Below, in pieces: positions 9,365 through 20,775 of a stretch of 64,000 bases of DNA. How positions within the stretch are numbered: position 1 is the first letter of the stretch; every line of letters starts with the position of its first letter. The stretch spans positions 620,001-684,000 of the forward strand of contig OZ244045.1 of assembly GCA_965215295.1 (NCBI GenBank), read 5' to 3'. The notes under the pieces are model-generated. The model had not been told where the DNA came from, made no database searches, and saw only the letters and a program-made list of their open reading frames with translations. A program made the position numbers and the translations under genes. Source of the stretch: HK1 sp965215295. Its GTDB lineage: Bacteria > Pseudomonadota > Gammaproteobacteria > HK1.

Positions 9365-10820
9365 GCCGGCGTTCGATCGAGCGCATCTCGCCAGCCGCCA
9401 TGCGGGCATGCGCCGCGTGGGCCGGATCCATTTCGTCGGCATCGGCGGTGCGGGCATGGGGGGGATCGCGGAGGTACTGCACACCCTGGGACTCGAAGTC
9501 ACGGGTTCGGACTGCGTGCCCGGCGCGATGACCGCGCGCCTGCGAGGGCTCGGGGTCCGCGTGGACATCGGCCATGATCGAGCCCATGTCGACGGCGCCG
9601 GGGTCGTCGTGGTGTCGGCCGCGATCGGGCCCGACAACCCGGAAGTGGTCGAGGCCCGGCGCCGGCACCTCCCGGTGGTGCCTCGCGCCCAGATGCTCGC
9701 CGAGCTGATGCGCTTCCGCTACAGCATCGCGGTGGCGGGCACCCACGGCAAGACCACGACCACGAGCCTCGTCGCCAGCCTGCTCGCCGCGGGCGGGCTC
9801 GATCCGACGTTCGTCATCGGCGGGCGCCTCCTCGGCGCCGATACGCACGCGAGACTGGGGGCGGGCGAGTACCTAGTGGCGGAAGCCGACGAGAGCGACG
9901 CCTCGTTCCTCCTGCTCCATCCCATCATCGCGGTCGTCACCAACATCGACACCGATCACATGCCGACGTTCGAGGGGGACTTCGAGCGGTTGCGTGGGGC
10001 GTACGTCGAGTTCCTCCATCGGCTGCCCTTCTACGGCCTCGCGGTGCTCTGCGTCGACGACCGGCACGTCCGCGAATCGTTGTCTTCGGTGACGAGGCCG
10101 GTCGTGACCTATGGAATCGACACCGACGCCGATTTCGCGGCGACCCGCATCGTTCCGGTGGGGTCTCGCACCCGGTTCACCGTCACCGAGGCCGGCCGCG
10201 CCGGGGCGCCGATGGAGCTGACCCTGAACCTCCCTGGCCGCCACAACGTCCTCAACGCCCTCGCGGCGGTCGCGGTGGCGCGAGAGCTGGACGTGTCCGA
10301 CGCGGACATCGTTCGCGCATTCGAGTCGTTCCAGGGGATCGGCCGGCGCCTCGAGGTGGTCGCGGACCTCGAGATCGCGGGGCGGCCGGTCACCGTCATC
10401 GACGACTACGCCCATCATCCACGCGAGATCGAAGCCACCCTCGAAGCGGTACGCGCCGGCTGGCCCCGGCGGCGGCTGGTGGTGTTCTTCCAGCCTCACC
10501 GATACACGAGGACGCGGGATCTCATCGACGACTTCGCGGCGGTGCTGTGCGGCCTGGAGGCACTCGTGGTCCTGGAGGTGTATGCGGCCGGCGAGACGCC
10601 GATCAGCGCCGCCGACGGGCGAGCGTTGTGCCGTGCGATCCGGGTCCGGGGGCGGGCCGACCCGGTGTTCGCGGAGAACGTTTCGGATCTCGCCGGCCTT
10701 GCCCTGGATCTGGTACGGCCCGGGGATGTCGTCCTCACCCTCGGCGCCGGCGACATCGGCGCCGCGCCGGCGGCGATCGGCCGGGCCCTGGCGTCGCTTC
10801 CCGCGGAGGCCGCGTCGTGA
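9357..10820 (+). CDS. murC: UDP-MurNAc:L-alanine ligase MurC
   Basis: First Mur ligase, which adds L-alanine to UDP-MurNAc. The N-terminal UDP-binding motif IHFVGIGGAGMGGIAEVL and the ATP loop AGTHGKTTTT identify it, followed by EADESDASFL and the C-terminal DDYAHHPREI segment. GTG 9357 overlaps the end of murG by eight bases and gives 487 residues, typical for MurC. It ends in a GTGA overlap with murB. Confidence 0.96.
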   Translation: MAEPAFDRAHLASRHAGMRRVGRIHFVGIGGAGMGGIAEVLHTLGLEVTGSDCVPGAMTARLRGLGVRVDIGHDRAHVDGAGVVVVSAAIGPDNPEVVEARRRHLPVVPRAQMLAELMRFRYSIAVAGTHGKTTTTSLVASLLAAGGLDPTFVIGGRLLGADTHARLGAGEYLVAEADESDASFLLLHPIIAVVTNIDTDHMPTFEGDFERLRGAYVEFLHRLPFYGLAVLCVDDRHVRESLSSVTRPVVTYGIDTDADFAATRIVPVGSRTRFTVTEAGRAGAPMELTLNLPGRHNVLNALAAVAVARELDVSDADIVRAFESFQGIGRRLEVVADLEIAGRPVTVIDDYAHHPREIEATLEAVRAGWPRRRLVVFFQPHRYTRTRDLIDDFAAVLCGLEALVVLEVYAAGETPISAADGRALCRAIRVRGRADPVFAENVSDLAGLALDLVRPGDVVLTLGAGDIGAAPAAIGRALASLPAEAAS

Positions 10821-11806
10821 CGGGGCCGGCGAGCGCGAGCTTCGCCGCAAGGGGCCGGTACGGCGCCGGCGCCGCTCCCGGTGGAGGAGGCGCGGCGACG
10901 GCCCCCGCGAGGGCGGGCCGCGCCGGCGCACTCCGCCATCGTGAGCCCATGGCCGCCCACACGGTGTGGGGGATCGGAGGCATCGCCGACCGGTACTTCG
11001 AGCCGGCCGACATCGATGAGCTCGCGGCGTTCCTCGCCGCTCTCCCCGCGGGTGAACCGCTGCTGTGGATCGGGCTCGGCAGCAATCTGCTGGTGCGGGA
11101 CGGCGGGGTGCGCGGCACCGTCGTCTCGACTTTCCGGCTGCGGGCGGTGGACCGGATCGAGCCGGCGGGACTCCAGGTCGAAGCCGGGGCCGCATGTCCC
11201 CGGGTGGCCAGGATTGCAGCGCGTCACGGACTGACCGGATGCGAGTTCCTGGCCGGCATTCCCGGGTCGATGGGCGGCGCGCTGGCGATGAACGCCGGCG
11301 CCTTCGGGACCGAGACTTGGCCGGTGGTTCGAGAAGTCGAGACCATCGACGCCGGCGGTGGGCGCCGCTGGCGGCCCGCTTCCGACTATCGATACGGATA
11401 TCGGACCGTGGAAGGCCCGCGCGGCGAGTGGTTCGTGTCGTGCCGTCTCGTTCTCGGGCCCGATGTCGAAGGCCGGGCCGGGGCGCGTATCCGCCAGTTG
11501 CTCGTCCGGCGCGCCGCGACGCAGCCGACCGGTGCGCGAAGCTGCGGCTCGGTGTTCCGCAATCCGCCGGGCGACTACGCCGGACGCCTCATCGAGGCCA
11601 GCGGGCTGAAAGGCCACCGCATCGGCGGCGCCGTGGTCTCCGACAAGCATGCGAACTTCATCATCAACGACGCGGGCGCGCGGGCGGCCGACGTGGAGGC
11701 GCTGATCGGCAAGGTCGTCGAGGAGGTCGAGAAACGCCAGGGGGTCCGCCTCGAACCGGAGGTGCGGATCATCGGAGAAGTGTCCCGCGAGGGAACGACG
11801 GCATGA
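10817..11806 (+). CDS. murB: UDP-N-acetylenolpyruvoylglucosamine reductase MurB
   Basis: FAD enzyme that reduces UDP-GlcNAc-enolpyruvate to UDP-MurNAc. FAD-binding residues appear in LLWIGLGSNLLVRDGG and GIPGSMGGALAMNAGAFG; the C-terminal catalytic part has SCGSVFRNPPGDYAGRLIE and HANFIIN. This is the shorter type II-like MurB. From GTG 10817 it has 329 residues. The first 45 or so are Gly/Ala/Arg-rich and not conserved, so the true start could lie further in. Confidence 0.94.
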   Translation: MTGPASASFAARGRYGAGAAPGGGGAATAPARAGRAGALRHREPMAAHTVWGIGGIADRYFEPADIDELAAFLAALPAGEPLLWIGLGSNLLVRDGGVRGTVVSTFRLRAVDRIEPAGLQVEAGAACPRVARIAARHGLTGCEFLAGIPGSMGGALAMNAGAFGTETWPVVREVETIDAGGGRRWRPASDYRYGYRTVEGPRGEWFVSCRLVLGPDVEGRAGARIRQLLVRRAATQPTGARSCGSVFRNPPGDYAGRLIEASGLKGHRIGGAVVSDKHANFIINDAGARAADVEALIGKVVEEVEKRQGVRLEPEVRIIGEVSREGTTA

Positions 11807-12762
11807 GCCCCGGAGGCTTCCAGGGCCTTCCCGCGCCGCGCATTGCACGGCCATCGGCGTTCGGCCGGGTGGCGGTGCTGTACGGGGGAACCTCGTCCGA
11901 GCGGGACGTCTCCCTCGTGAGCGGCGCCGCGGTGCTCGCCGCGCTGGAGCGCCGGGGCGTGGACGCACAGGGCATCGACAGCGGCGAGGACGTGGTCGAT
12001 CGGCTCGTGCGCGGCGGCTTCGATCGGGTGTTCGTCATCCTGCACGGGCGCGGCGGAGAAGACGGCACCATCCAGGGTGCGCTCGAGACTCTGGGGCTGC
12101 CGTACACCGGGAGCGGCGTGCTCGGCTCCGCGCTGTCGATGGACAAGCGCCGTTCGAAGCTCGTGTGGCGCGCCTGTGGCGTCCCGACTCCGGAGTTCGT
12201 GACGCTCACGTCGGAACGCCGGCTTCCGGAGGCCGGCAGGGCGCTCGGCTACCCGCTCGTCGTGAAGCCGGTGCACGAAGGCTCGACCATCGGCGTCTCG
12301 AAGGTGCACGACGACGAATCGCTGCACCGCGCCTGGTTCGAAGCCTTGCGCTTCGACGACGAGGTCATCGCCGAACCGTTCCTTGGCGGTCCCGAATACA
12401 CCGCGGCCATCCTGGGCGATGCCGAGCTTCCGCTGATCCGGCTGGAGACGCCGCACGAGCTGTACGACTACGCGGCGAAGTACGCGGACGGGGCGGGGAC
12501 CCGGTACCACTGTCCGTGCGGCCTCGACGAGCGCACCGAGACCGAGTTCAAACAGCGCGCCAGAACCGCGTTCGACCTGCTCGGAGCGTGGGGATGGGGA
12601 AGGGTCGACTTCATCTGCGACGACGCCGGCAATCCCTGCTTCATCGACGTGAACACCACGCCCGGGATGACCGGCCACTCCCTCGTGCCGATGGCGGCGC
12701 AGGCGGTCGGGGTCGACTTCGACGATCTCGTCTGGCGGATTCTGGAGACCAGCGTCGCATGA
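11803..12762 (+). CDS. ddlB: D-alanine--D-alanine ligase DdlB
   Basis: ATP-grasp enzyme that makes the D-Ala-D-Ala dipeptide used by MurF. The start of the fold, VAVLYGGTSSERDVSLVSG, and HGRGGEDGTIQGALE are typical, as are PLVVKPVHEGSTIGVSKV in the ATP-grasp core and DVNTTPGMTGHSLVP at the C-terminus. The length is 319 residues. The ATG at 11803 overlaps the murB stop by four bases. Its position inside the dcw cluster marks it as the B-type paralogue. Confidence 0.96.
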   Translation: MSPGGFQGLPAPRIARPSAFGRVAVLYGGTSSERDVSLVSGAAVLAALERRGVDAQGIDSGEDVVDRLVRGGFDRVFVILHGRGGEDGTIQGALETLGLPYTGSGVLGSALSMDKRRSKLVWRACGVPTPEFVTLTSERRLPEAGRALGYPLVVKPVHEGSTIGVSKVHDDESLHRAWFEALRFDDEVIAEPFLGGPEYTAAILGDAELPLIRLETPHELYDYAAKYADGAGTRYHCPCGLDERTETEFKQRARTAFDLLGAWGWGRVDFICDDAGNPCFIDVNTTPGMTGHSLVPMAAQAVGVDFDDLVWRILETSVA

Positions 12763-13529
12763 GTGCGCGGACGCTCGATTTCGATCCCGGCGAGCGCGTG
12801 CCGCCGCGTCCGGCCCGCCGCCTCCGCCGGGGGGCGCGCGCCGTGCTGGCGGTCGTGATCGCGCTCGGCGTGGCGCTGCCGATCGTCGCCGGCGTCGTCA
12901 CCTTGCCGGTGCAGTCGGTGCGGATCAGCGGCGAGTTCGTGCAGGTGTCCAGGGCCGATATCGAGCGTGCGGTGGAACCCCTGCTCGCTCCGGGGCTGGT
13001 TCGCATCGACGTGGACGCGCTCCGGCAGGCGGCGATGGAGGTGCCCGGAGTACGCGAAGCGAAGGCTCGACGGGTCTGGCCGGGCCGCCTCGACATCTCG
13101 GTGATCGAGCGGACAGCGGTCGCGCGCTGGGCGAGCGGAGGCTATCTCGGGAGGGATGGCACGCACTTCACGCTGGCCGATGGCGGCGCGGCGGCCGGTT
13201 CGTTGCCGGTGCTTGCCGGGCCGGAGGGATCGCAGCGCCGGGTGCTCGATCTGCACACCGCGCTCGAACGGGTGCTCGCGCCCCTGGGCATGCCGCTGGC
13301 CGCCACCGAGCTCACGGAGCGGGGGGTGTTGTACGCGACGCTTCATGGCGGCCCGCGTCTCGTCATGCGGCCCGCCGCGATCGAGCGCAACGTCGCGACC
13401 CACGCGAAGGCGCTCGCAAGAGTCATGGCAGGCCGGTACCACGAGATCGAGCGCGTCGATCTCCGCTACCCGAGCGGTTTCGCCGTCCGCATGAGGACGG
13501 ACGTCACCGGCAGCGAGGTGCAGGGATGA
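12759..13529 (+). CDS. ftsQ: Cell division protein FtsQ
   Basis: Bitopic divisome protein that links FtsL/FtsB to the rest of the machinery. It has a basic cytoplasmic tail, one membrane segment near residues 28-50, a POTRA-type domain starting VQSVRISGEFVQVSRADIE, and the beta domain with RVWPGRLDISVIERTAVARW. It is 256 residues. It overlaps ddlB before it and ftsA after it by ATGA, as in many gammaproteobacteria. Confidence 0.94.
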   Translation: MSARTLDFDPGERVPPRPARRLRRGARAVLAVVIALGVALPIVAGVVTLPVQSVRISGEFVQVSRADIERAVEPLLAPGLVRIDVDALRQAAMEVPGVREAKARRVWPGRLDISVIERTAVARWASGGYLGRDGTHFTLADGGAAAGSLPVLAGPEGSQRRVLDLHTALERVLAPLGMPLAATELTERGVLYATLHGGPRLVMRPAAIERNVATHAKALARVMAGRYHEIERVDLRYPSGFAVRMRTDVTGSEVQG

Positions 13530-14758
13530 AGCGATCGGACAGGAACCTCATCGTCGGCCTCGACATCGGAACGTCGAAGGTGTCCGCCATCGTCGGCGAG
13601 ATCGTGGACGGAGACGGCATCGAAGTCATCGGGATGGGCATCCACCCCTCGCGCGGGCTCAAGAAGGGTGTGGTGGTCGACATCGAGTCCACCGTGCAGT
13701 CGATTCGCCGTGCGGTGGAAGAGGCGGAGCTGATGGCGGGATGCCAGATCCATTCGGTGTTCACCGGCATCGCGGGCAGCCACATCCGCAGCCTCAACTC
13801 CCACGGCGTGGTGCCGATCCGCGACAAGGAAGTGACGCCGGGCGACGTGAACCGGGTCATCGACGCCGCGCGCGCGGTCGCGATCCCGTCCGATCAGCAG
13901 ATCCTCCACACCCTCCCGCAGGAATACGTCATCGACGGCCAGGAAGGGATCCGCGAGCCGACCGGGATGTCGGGAGTGCGTCTGGAGTCGAAGGTCCACA
14001 TGGTGACCGGCGCGGTCAGCGCCGCCCAGAACATCACCAAGTGCGTGCGCCGCTGCGATCTCGACGTCGACGACGTCATCCTGGAGCAACTGGCGTCGAG
14101 CGAGGCGGTGCTGCTCGAGGACGAGAAGGACCTCGGTGTGTGTCTCGTCGACATCGGTGGCGGCACCACCGACATCGCGGTGTTCAGCGACGGCGCGATC
14201 CGGCATACCGCGGTCATCCCCATCGCCGGGGACCACGTCACCAACGACATCGCGGTGGCGCTGCGCACACCAACCCAGTACGCGGAGGAGATCAAGATCA
14301 GGCACGCGTGCGCGCTCGCGAAGCTCGCGGCGCCCGACGAGACCATCGAGGTTCCGAGCGTGGGCGACCGGCCTCCGCGCCGGCTGGCGCGCCAGGTCCT
14401 GGGCGAGGTCGTCGAGCCCCGTTACGAAGAGTTGCTCGGCTTCGTCCAGGCCGAGCTTCGCCGCAGCGGATTCGAGGATCTGATCGCGGCCGGCATGGTG
14501 CTGACCGGCGGCAGCGCGAAGATGGAGGGGCTGGTCGGGCTGGCCGAAGAGATCCTGCACATGCCGGTGCGGATCGGCGTGCCGCACACGGTCGCCGGTC
14601 TGGCCGACATGGTCCGCAACCCGATCCACTCCACCGGTGTGGGACTGCTGCAATTCGGGCACAAGCACGGTGTGCACCGCATCCCGGTGGATTCCGAAGG
14701 CAGAGGGTTCAAGGCCGTCATGAGACGGATGAAGAGCTGGTTCGAGGGCAATTTCTAG
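13526..14758 (+). CDS. ftsA: Cell division actin-like ATPase FtsA
   Basis: Actin-fold protein that tethers FtsZ to the membrane. The phosphate-1 loop GLDIGTSKVSAIVGE, the 1C-domain region, LVDIGGGTTDIAVF (phosphate 2) and VLTGGSAKMEGL (adenosine loop) are in the expected order. The C-terminal amphipathic membrane-targeting tail is visible as MRRMKSWFEGNF. It is 410 residues. Confidence 0.97.
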   Translation: MKRSDRNLIVGLDIGTSKVSAIVGEIVDGDGIEVIGMGIHPSRGLKKGVVVDIESTVQSIRRAVEEAELMAGCQIHSVFTGIAGSHIRSLNSHGVVPIRDKEVTPGDVNRVIDAARAVAIPSDQQILHTLPQEYVIDGQEGIREPTGMSGVRLESKVHMVTGAVSAAQNITKCVRRCDLDVDDVILEQLASSEAVLLEDEKDLGVCLVDIGGGTTDIAVFSDGAIRHTAVIPIAGDHVTNDIAVALRTPTQYAEEIKIRHACALAKLAAPDETIEVPSVGDRPPRRLARQVLGEVVEPRYEELLGFVQAELRRSGFEDLIAAGMVLTGGSAKMEGLVGLAEEILHMPVRIGVPHTVAGLADMVRNPIHSTGVGLLQFGHKHGVHRIPVDSEGRGFKAVMRRMKSWFEGNF

Positions 14759-14774
14759 GTGGGAGAAGCACCGG

Positions 14775-14794
14775 CCCCGGCGGTGGCGCCGGGG
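14775..14794 (+). other. Hairpin in the ftsA-ftsZ leader
   Basis: Between ftsA and ftsZ lies a perfect 8-bp inverted repeat, CCCCGGCG / CGCCGGGG, around a four-base loop. It has no T-run, so it is not a classical terminator. It sits 54 bases before the ftsZ ATG and could affect the stability or processing of the ftsZ message; this is inference. Confidence 0.5.
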
Positions 14795-14848
14795 ATCGGC
14801 GCCCTCCCGGTGCATTGTCAGACATGGTACCCACAAGGAGATCCTGCA

Positions 14849-16024
14849 ATGTTCGAGCTGGTCGAGAATACCAATAGCGCGGTGATCCGCGTGATCGGGG
14901 TCGGCGGTGGCGGGGGCAATGCCGTCGAGCACATGGTGGCGAGCGAGATAGAGGGTGTCGAATTCGTCTGCGTCAACACGGATTCCCAGGCACTGAGGAA
15001 CAACTCCGTCCAGACCGCCCTGCAGTTGGGCACCAACGTCACGAAGGGACTCGGCGCCGGCGCCAATCCCGAAATCGGCCGTCAGGCGGCAATGGAGGAC
15101 CGCGAGCGTCTCGTCGACCTCCTCCACGGATCCGACATGGTGTTCATCACCGCGGGCATGGGCGGTGGCACCGGTACCGGCGCGTCGCCGGTCATCGCCC
15201 AGATCGCGCGGGAGATGGGGATCCTGACGGTTGCCGTCGTCACCAAGCCGTTCCCGTTCGAGCTCAGGCGCCGGATGGCGATCGCGCAGGAGGGGATCAC
15301 CGAGCTGAGCGAGCACGTGGACTCCCTCATCACCATTCCGAACGAGAAGCTCCTGAGCGTGCTCGGTGAACGAGTGACGCTCAAGGAGGCCTTCGCGGCA
15401 GCGAACGACGTCCTGCTCGGTGCGGTGCAGGGCATCGCCGAGCTGATCACTCGCCCCGGCATGATCAACGTCGATTTCGCGGACGTTCGCACCGTGATGT
15501 CGGAGAAGGGCAGGGCGATGATGGGGTCCGGCCGGGGCACCGGCGAGGACGGCGCCAGGACGGCGGCGGAGACCGCCATGCGCTGCCCCCTGCTCGAAGA
15601 CGTCAACCTGAGCGGCGCGCGCGGGATCCTCGTCAACATCACGGCCGGCTCGGACCTCGGCATGCAGGAATTCAACTCGGTCGGCGACTCGATCGGGGAA
15701 TTCGCATCGGACAACGCCCTCGTCGTCATGGGGACCGCGCTCGACGAGTCGCTCGGAGACGAGGTCAGGGTCACCGTTGTCGCGACCGGTCTCGGCGAAG
15801 CCGGCCAGTCGTCCGCCAGGCAGACGGTGCGGCTCGTAAGTCCGGAACCGGCGGCGGACCCGGAGAAAGAGACCACGGGCAGCGCATCGGGAGGCGACTA
15901 TCGCCGGTACGAGGTGCCGACGATCATTCGCAAGCAACCGGATCGGACGGAGCCCATGCGGATGCTCGAGGAGGACAGCGACTATCAGAAGATCCCGGTG
16001 TTCTTGCGCAAACAACTGGACTGA
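14849..16024 (+). CDS. ftsZ: Cell division GTPase FtsZ
   Basis: Tubulin-like GTPase that forms the division ring. GGGTGTG covers residues 105-111, and the N-terminus VIGVGGGGGNAVEHMV is diagnostic. The C-terminal peptide EDSDYQKIPVFLRKQLD is the site that contacts FtsA and ZipA. I chose ATG 14849 because AAGGAG sits nine bases upstream and the protein then begins MFELVENTNS, as in other gammaproteobacteria; the open frame back to 14759 is leader. It is 391 residues. Unlike its upstream neighbours, it is separated from ftsA by 90 bases. Confidence 0.98.
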   Translation: MFELVENTNSAVIRVIGVGGGGGNAVEHMVASEIEGVEFVCVNTDSQALRNNSVQTALQLGTNVTKGLGAGANPEIGRQAAMEDRERLVDLLHGSDMVFITAGMGGGTGTGASPVIAQIAREMGILTVAVVTKPFPFELRRRMAIAQEGITELSEHVDSLITIPNEKLLSVLGERVTLKEAFAAANDVLLGAVQGIAELITRPGMINVDFADVRTVMSEKGRAMMGSGRGTGEDGARTAAETAMRCPLLEDVNLSGARGILVNITAGSDLGMQEFNSVGDSIGEFASDNALVVMGTALDESLGDEVRVTVVATGLGEAGQSSARQTVRLVSPEPAADPEKETTGSASGGDYRRYEVPTIIRKQPDRTEPMRMLEEDSDYQKIPVFLRKQLD

Positions 16025-16365
16025 ACGCTCCGCTCCCGTGGGGCACCCCGGCCGGGGGAGTCAGGCGCCGCCTGGAAGTGCGATGGCTCGCCGGGAGCGA
16101 GCTCCACGGGACCGGCAACGGGCGGTTCGAAAGAACCACCGGACAACCCGTGTGTTCCGGACCGGACAGACGGTTCGCACCCGGCGTATTCCTGGCGCGT
16201 CGTGTCGTACCTTGTTGTATTTCATGGTAACGTGACGCGCCATTGTCAGGAGCGGAACGCATTCATGGCGAGCTCTCCTCGGCGTGAGTGCCAACGGAGC
16301 CAGGATGGCATGATGAAGGGCCGGGAAGGACCTCGTTCGACCGCATCGACGAGGAAGCAGACACG
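16025..16365. other. ftsZ-lpxC intergenic region, no gene seen
   Basis: About 340 bases without a convincing coding sequence. The stretch around 16200-16240 (TTGTTGTATTTCATGGTAAC) is the most AT-rich part and may hold an lpxC promoter, but no clear -35/-10 pair can be set. A partly palindromic CCGGACCGGAC lies near 16160. No T-rich terminator is visible after ftsZ. Confidence 0.4.
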
Positions 16366-17277
16366 ATGATCAGGCAGTGTACGTTGAAGAACGTCATCAA
16401 GGCGCTGGGGGTCGGACTTCACAGCGGCAGGAAGGCTTCCCTGTCACTCAGGCCCGCGCCGGCGAATACCGGAATCGTATTCCGCAGGGTCGATCTGGAT
16501 GAGGTGGTGGAGATCAGGGCATGTCCCGAGAACGTCGGGGACACCACGCTCTCCACCACGTTGCGCCGTGGTGACGTCTGCGTGTCCACCATCGAGCACC
16601 TGCTTTCGGCCATGGCGGGGCTCGGCATCGACAACGCCTACGTGGACGTGAGCGCGCCGGAAGTGCCGATCATGGACGGCAGCGCGGGCCCGTTCGTGTT
16701 CCTGCTCCAGTCGGCCGGCATCGAGCAACAGAACGCGGCCAAGAAGTTCATCCGGATCAGGAAGCCGATAGCCGTGGAGGACGGGAACAAGTGGGCGCGT
16801 TTCGAACCCTTCGAGGGCTTCAAGGTCTCGTTCTCGATCGAGTTCGACCATCCCGCCTTCCACAAGCGCGTGAGCAAGGCGACGGTGGACTTTTCGACGA
16901 TCTCCTTCGTGAAGGAAGTCAGCCGGGCCCGCACGTTCGGATTCATGCGCGATCTGGAGCGCCTGCGCGAGAACAACCTCGCTCTCGGCGGCAACATGGA
17001 CAACGCCATCATCCTGGACGACTACCGCGTCCTCAACGAGGATGGACTGCGGTACGAGGACGAGTTCGTCAAGCACAAGGTGCTGGACGCCATCGGCGAT
17101 CTGTACCTGCTCGGCCACAGCGTCATCGGATGCTTCAGCGGCCACAAGTCGGGTCACGAGCTCAACAACAGGCTGTTGAAGGCACTGGTCGCGGACGAGA
17201 GCGCATGGGACATCGCCACGTTCGACGACCCGATCGACCTGCCCATCGTCTACTCGCAGCCGATCACGGCAACGTGA
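16366..17277 (+). CDS. lpxC: UDP-3-O-acyl-GlcNAc deacetylase LpxC
   Basis: Zinc enzyme for the committed step of lipid A synthesis. It starts MIRQCTLKN and has GVGLHSGRKASLSLRP, STIEHLLSAMAGLGIDNAYV (zinc histidine), PIMDGSAGPFVFLLQSAG, and HKVLDAIGDLYLLGH (second zinc site plus catalytic region). It is 303 residues, about the E. coli length. ATG 16366 is chosen because the conserved family start follows at once. Confidence 0.97.
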   Translation: MIRQCTLKNVIKALGVGLHSGRKASLSLRPAPANTGIVFRRVDLDEVVEIRACPENVGDTTLSTTLRRGDVCVSTIEHLLSAMAGLGIDNAYVDVSAPEVPIMDGSAGPFVFLLQSAGIEQQNAAKKFIRIRKPIAVEDGNKWARFEPFEGFKVSFSIEFDHPAFHKRVSKATVDFSTISFVKEVSRARTFGFMRDLERLRENNLALGGNMDNAIILDDYRVLNEDGLRYEDEFVKHKVLDAIGDLYLLGHSVIGCFSGHKSGHELNNRLLKALVADESAWDIATFDDPIDLPIVYSQPITAT

Positions 17278-17489
17278 TTCGACCGGAAGCCCCGTAGCAT
17301 CGCCGTTTTCGAGGCGTCCCTTCGACGGGGGACCCCGGCCGGCGTCCCTCGGGGGGCGAGCCCGCTCCGCCGGAGTCTGCCGGACGATCTTCAGCCCGTC
17401 CCGCCGCGGTGCCCGTGTCGTTCGCGCGTCGTGTCCCGCCTCGCGGCGCCGTGCGGGAATTCGCGTCCGGACGGTGGCGGCCGGGGCGG

Positions 17490-17819
17490 TCAGCGCGCCG
17501 GGCGAACCCGGATCTCGAGCCGGTCGAGGTCGGTACGGCCGAGAAAACGAGCCGCGTGGGCGACGATGCGCGGCGCAAGGAAGCGAAGGCGCGTCCCTCG
17601 GGCCGCGGAGTCGACGATGACGACCAGGGCGCCTCCTTCGATCGCGGCGACCCGGAGGCTTTCCGCTCCGGGCAGGTCGAGGTAGCCTTTGAGCGATTGT
17701 TCGCAACGCTCGAGCTCGTCCGCACGCCGTACCAGTGTTCCAAGGACGGACCTGTCATCGACGACGATCGAGCGGACCGACTTCCATGGGCGGGTGGGTT
17801 CGGAACGGGACACCGGCAT
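17490..17819 (-). CDS. dciA: DciA-type (DUF721) helicase-loader protein
   Basis: Small basic 109-residue protein with the DUF721 pattern: an N-terminal basic part, a helix around LERCEQSLKGYLDLP, then a KH-like segment ALVVIVDSAARGTRLRFL. DciA proteins load the replicative helicase in bacteria that lack DnaC. In Pseudomonas-type genomes the gene lies between lpxC and secA, exactly as here, which supports the call. It is transcribed away from secA, and the two starts are 81 bases apart, so they probably share a divergent promoter region. Confidence 0.8.
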   Translation of the reverse strand: MPVSRSEPTRPWKSVRSIVVDDRSVLGTLVRRADELERCEQSLKGYLDLPGAESLRVAAIEGGALVVIVDSAARGTRLRFLAPRIVAHAARFLGRTDLDRLEIRVRPAR

Positions 17820-17900
17820 GACGGTCCGAAGGGAACCACGCAGAGGCTAGAAGCAAATCGCACCCGTCGCAACTTCGCTGCCCACACGGCCAGGCGCAGG

Positions 17901-20762
<2,862 letters not shown>

Positions 20763-20775
20763 GGAGGGCTCGCGA

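Noticed and set aside
14759..14848. Longer FtsZ start
   Set aside because: The FtsZ fold starts at MFELVENTNS, with a good ribosome site before ATG 14849; the upstream codons cover the leader hairpin.
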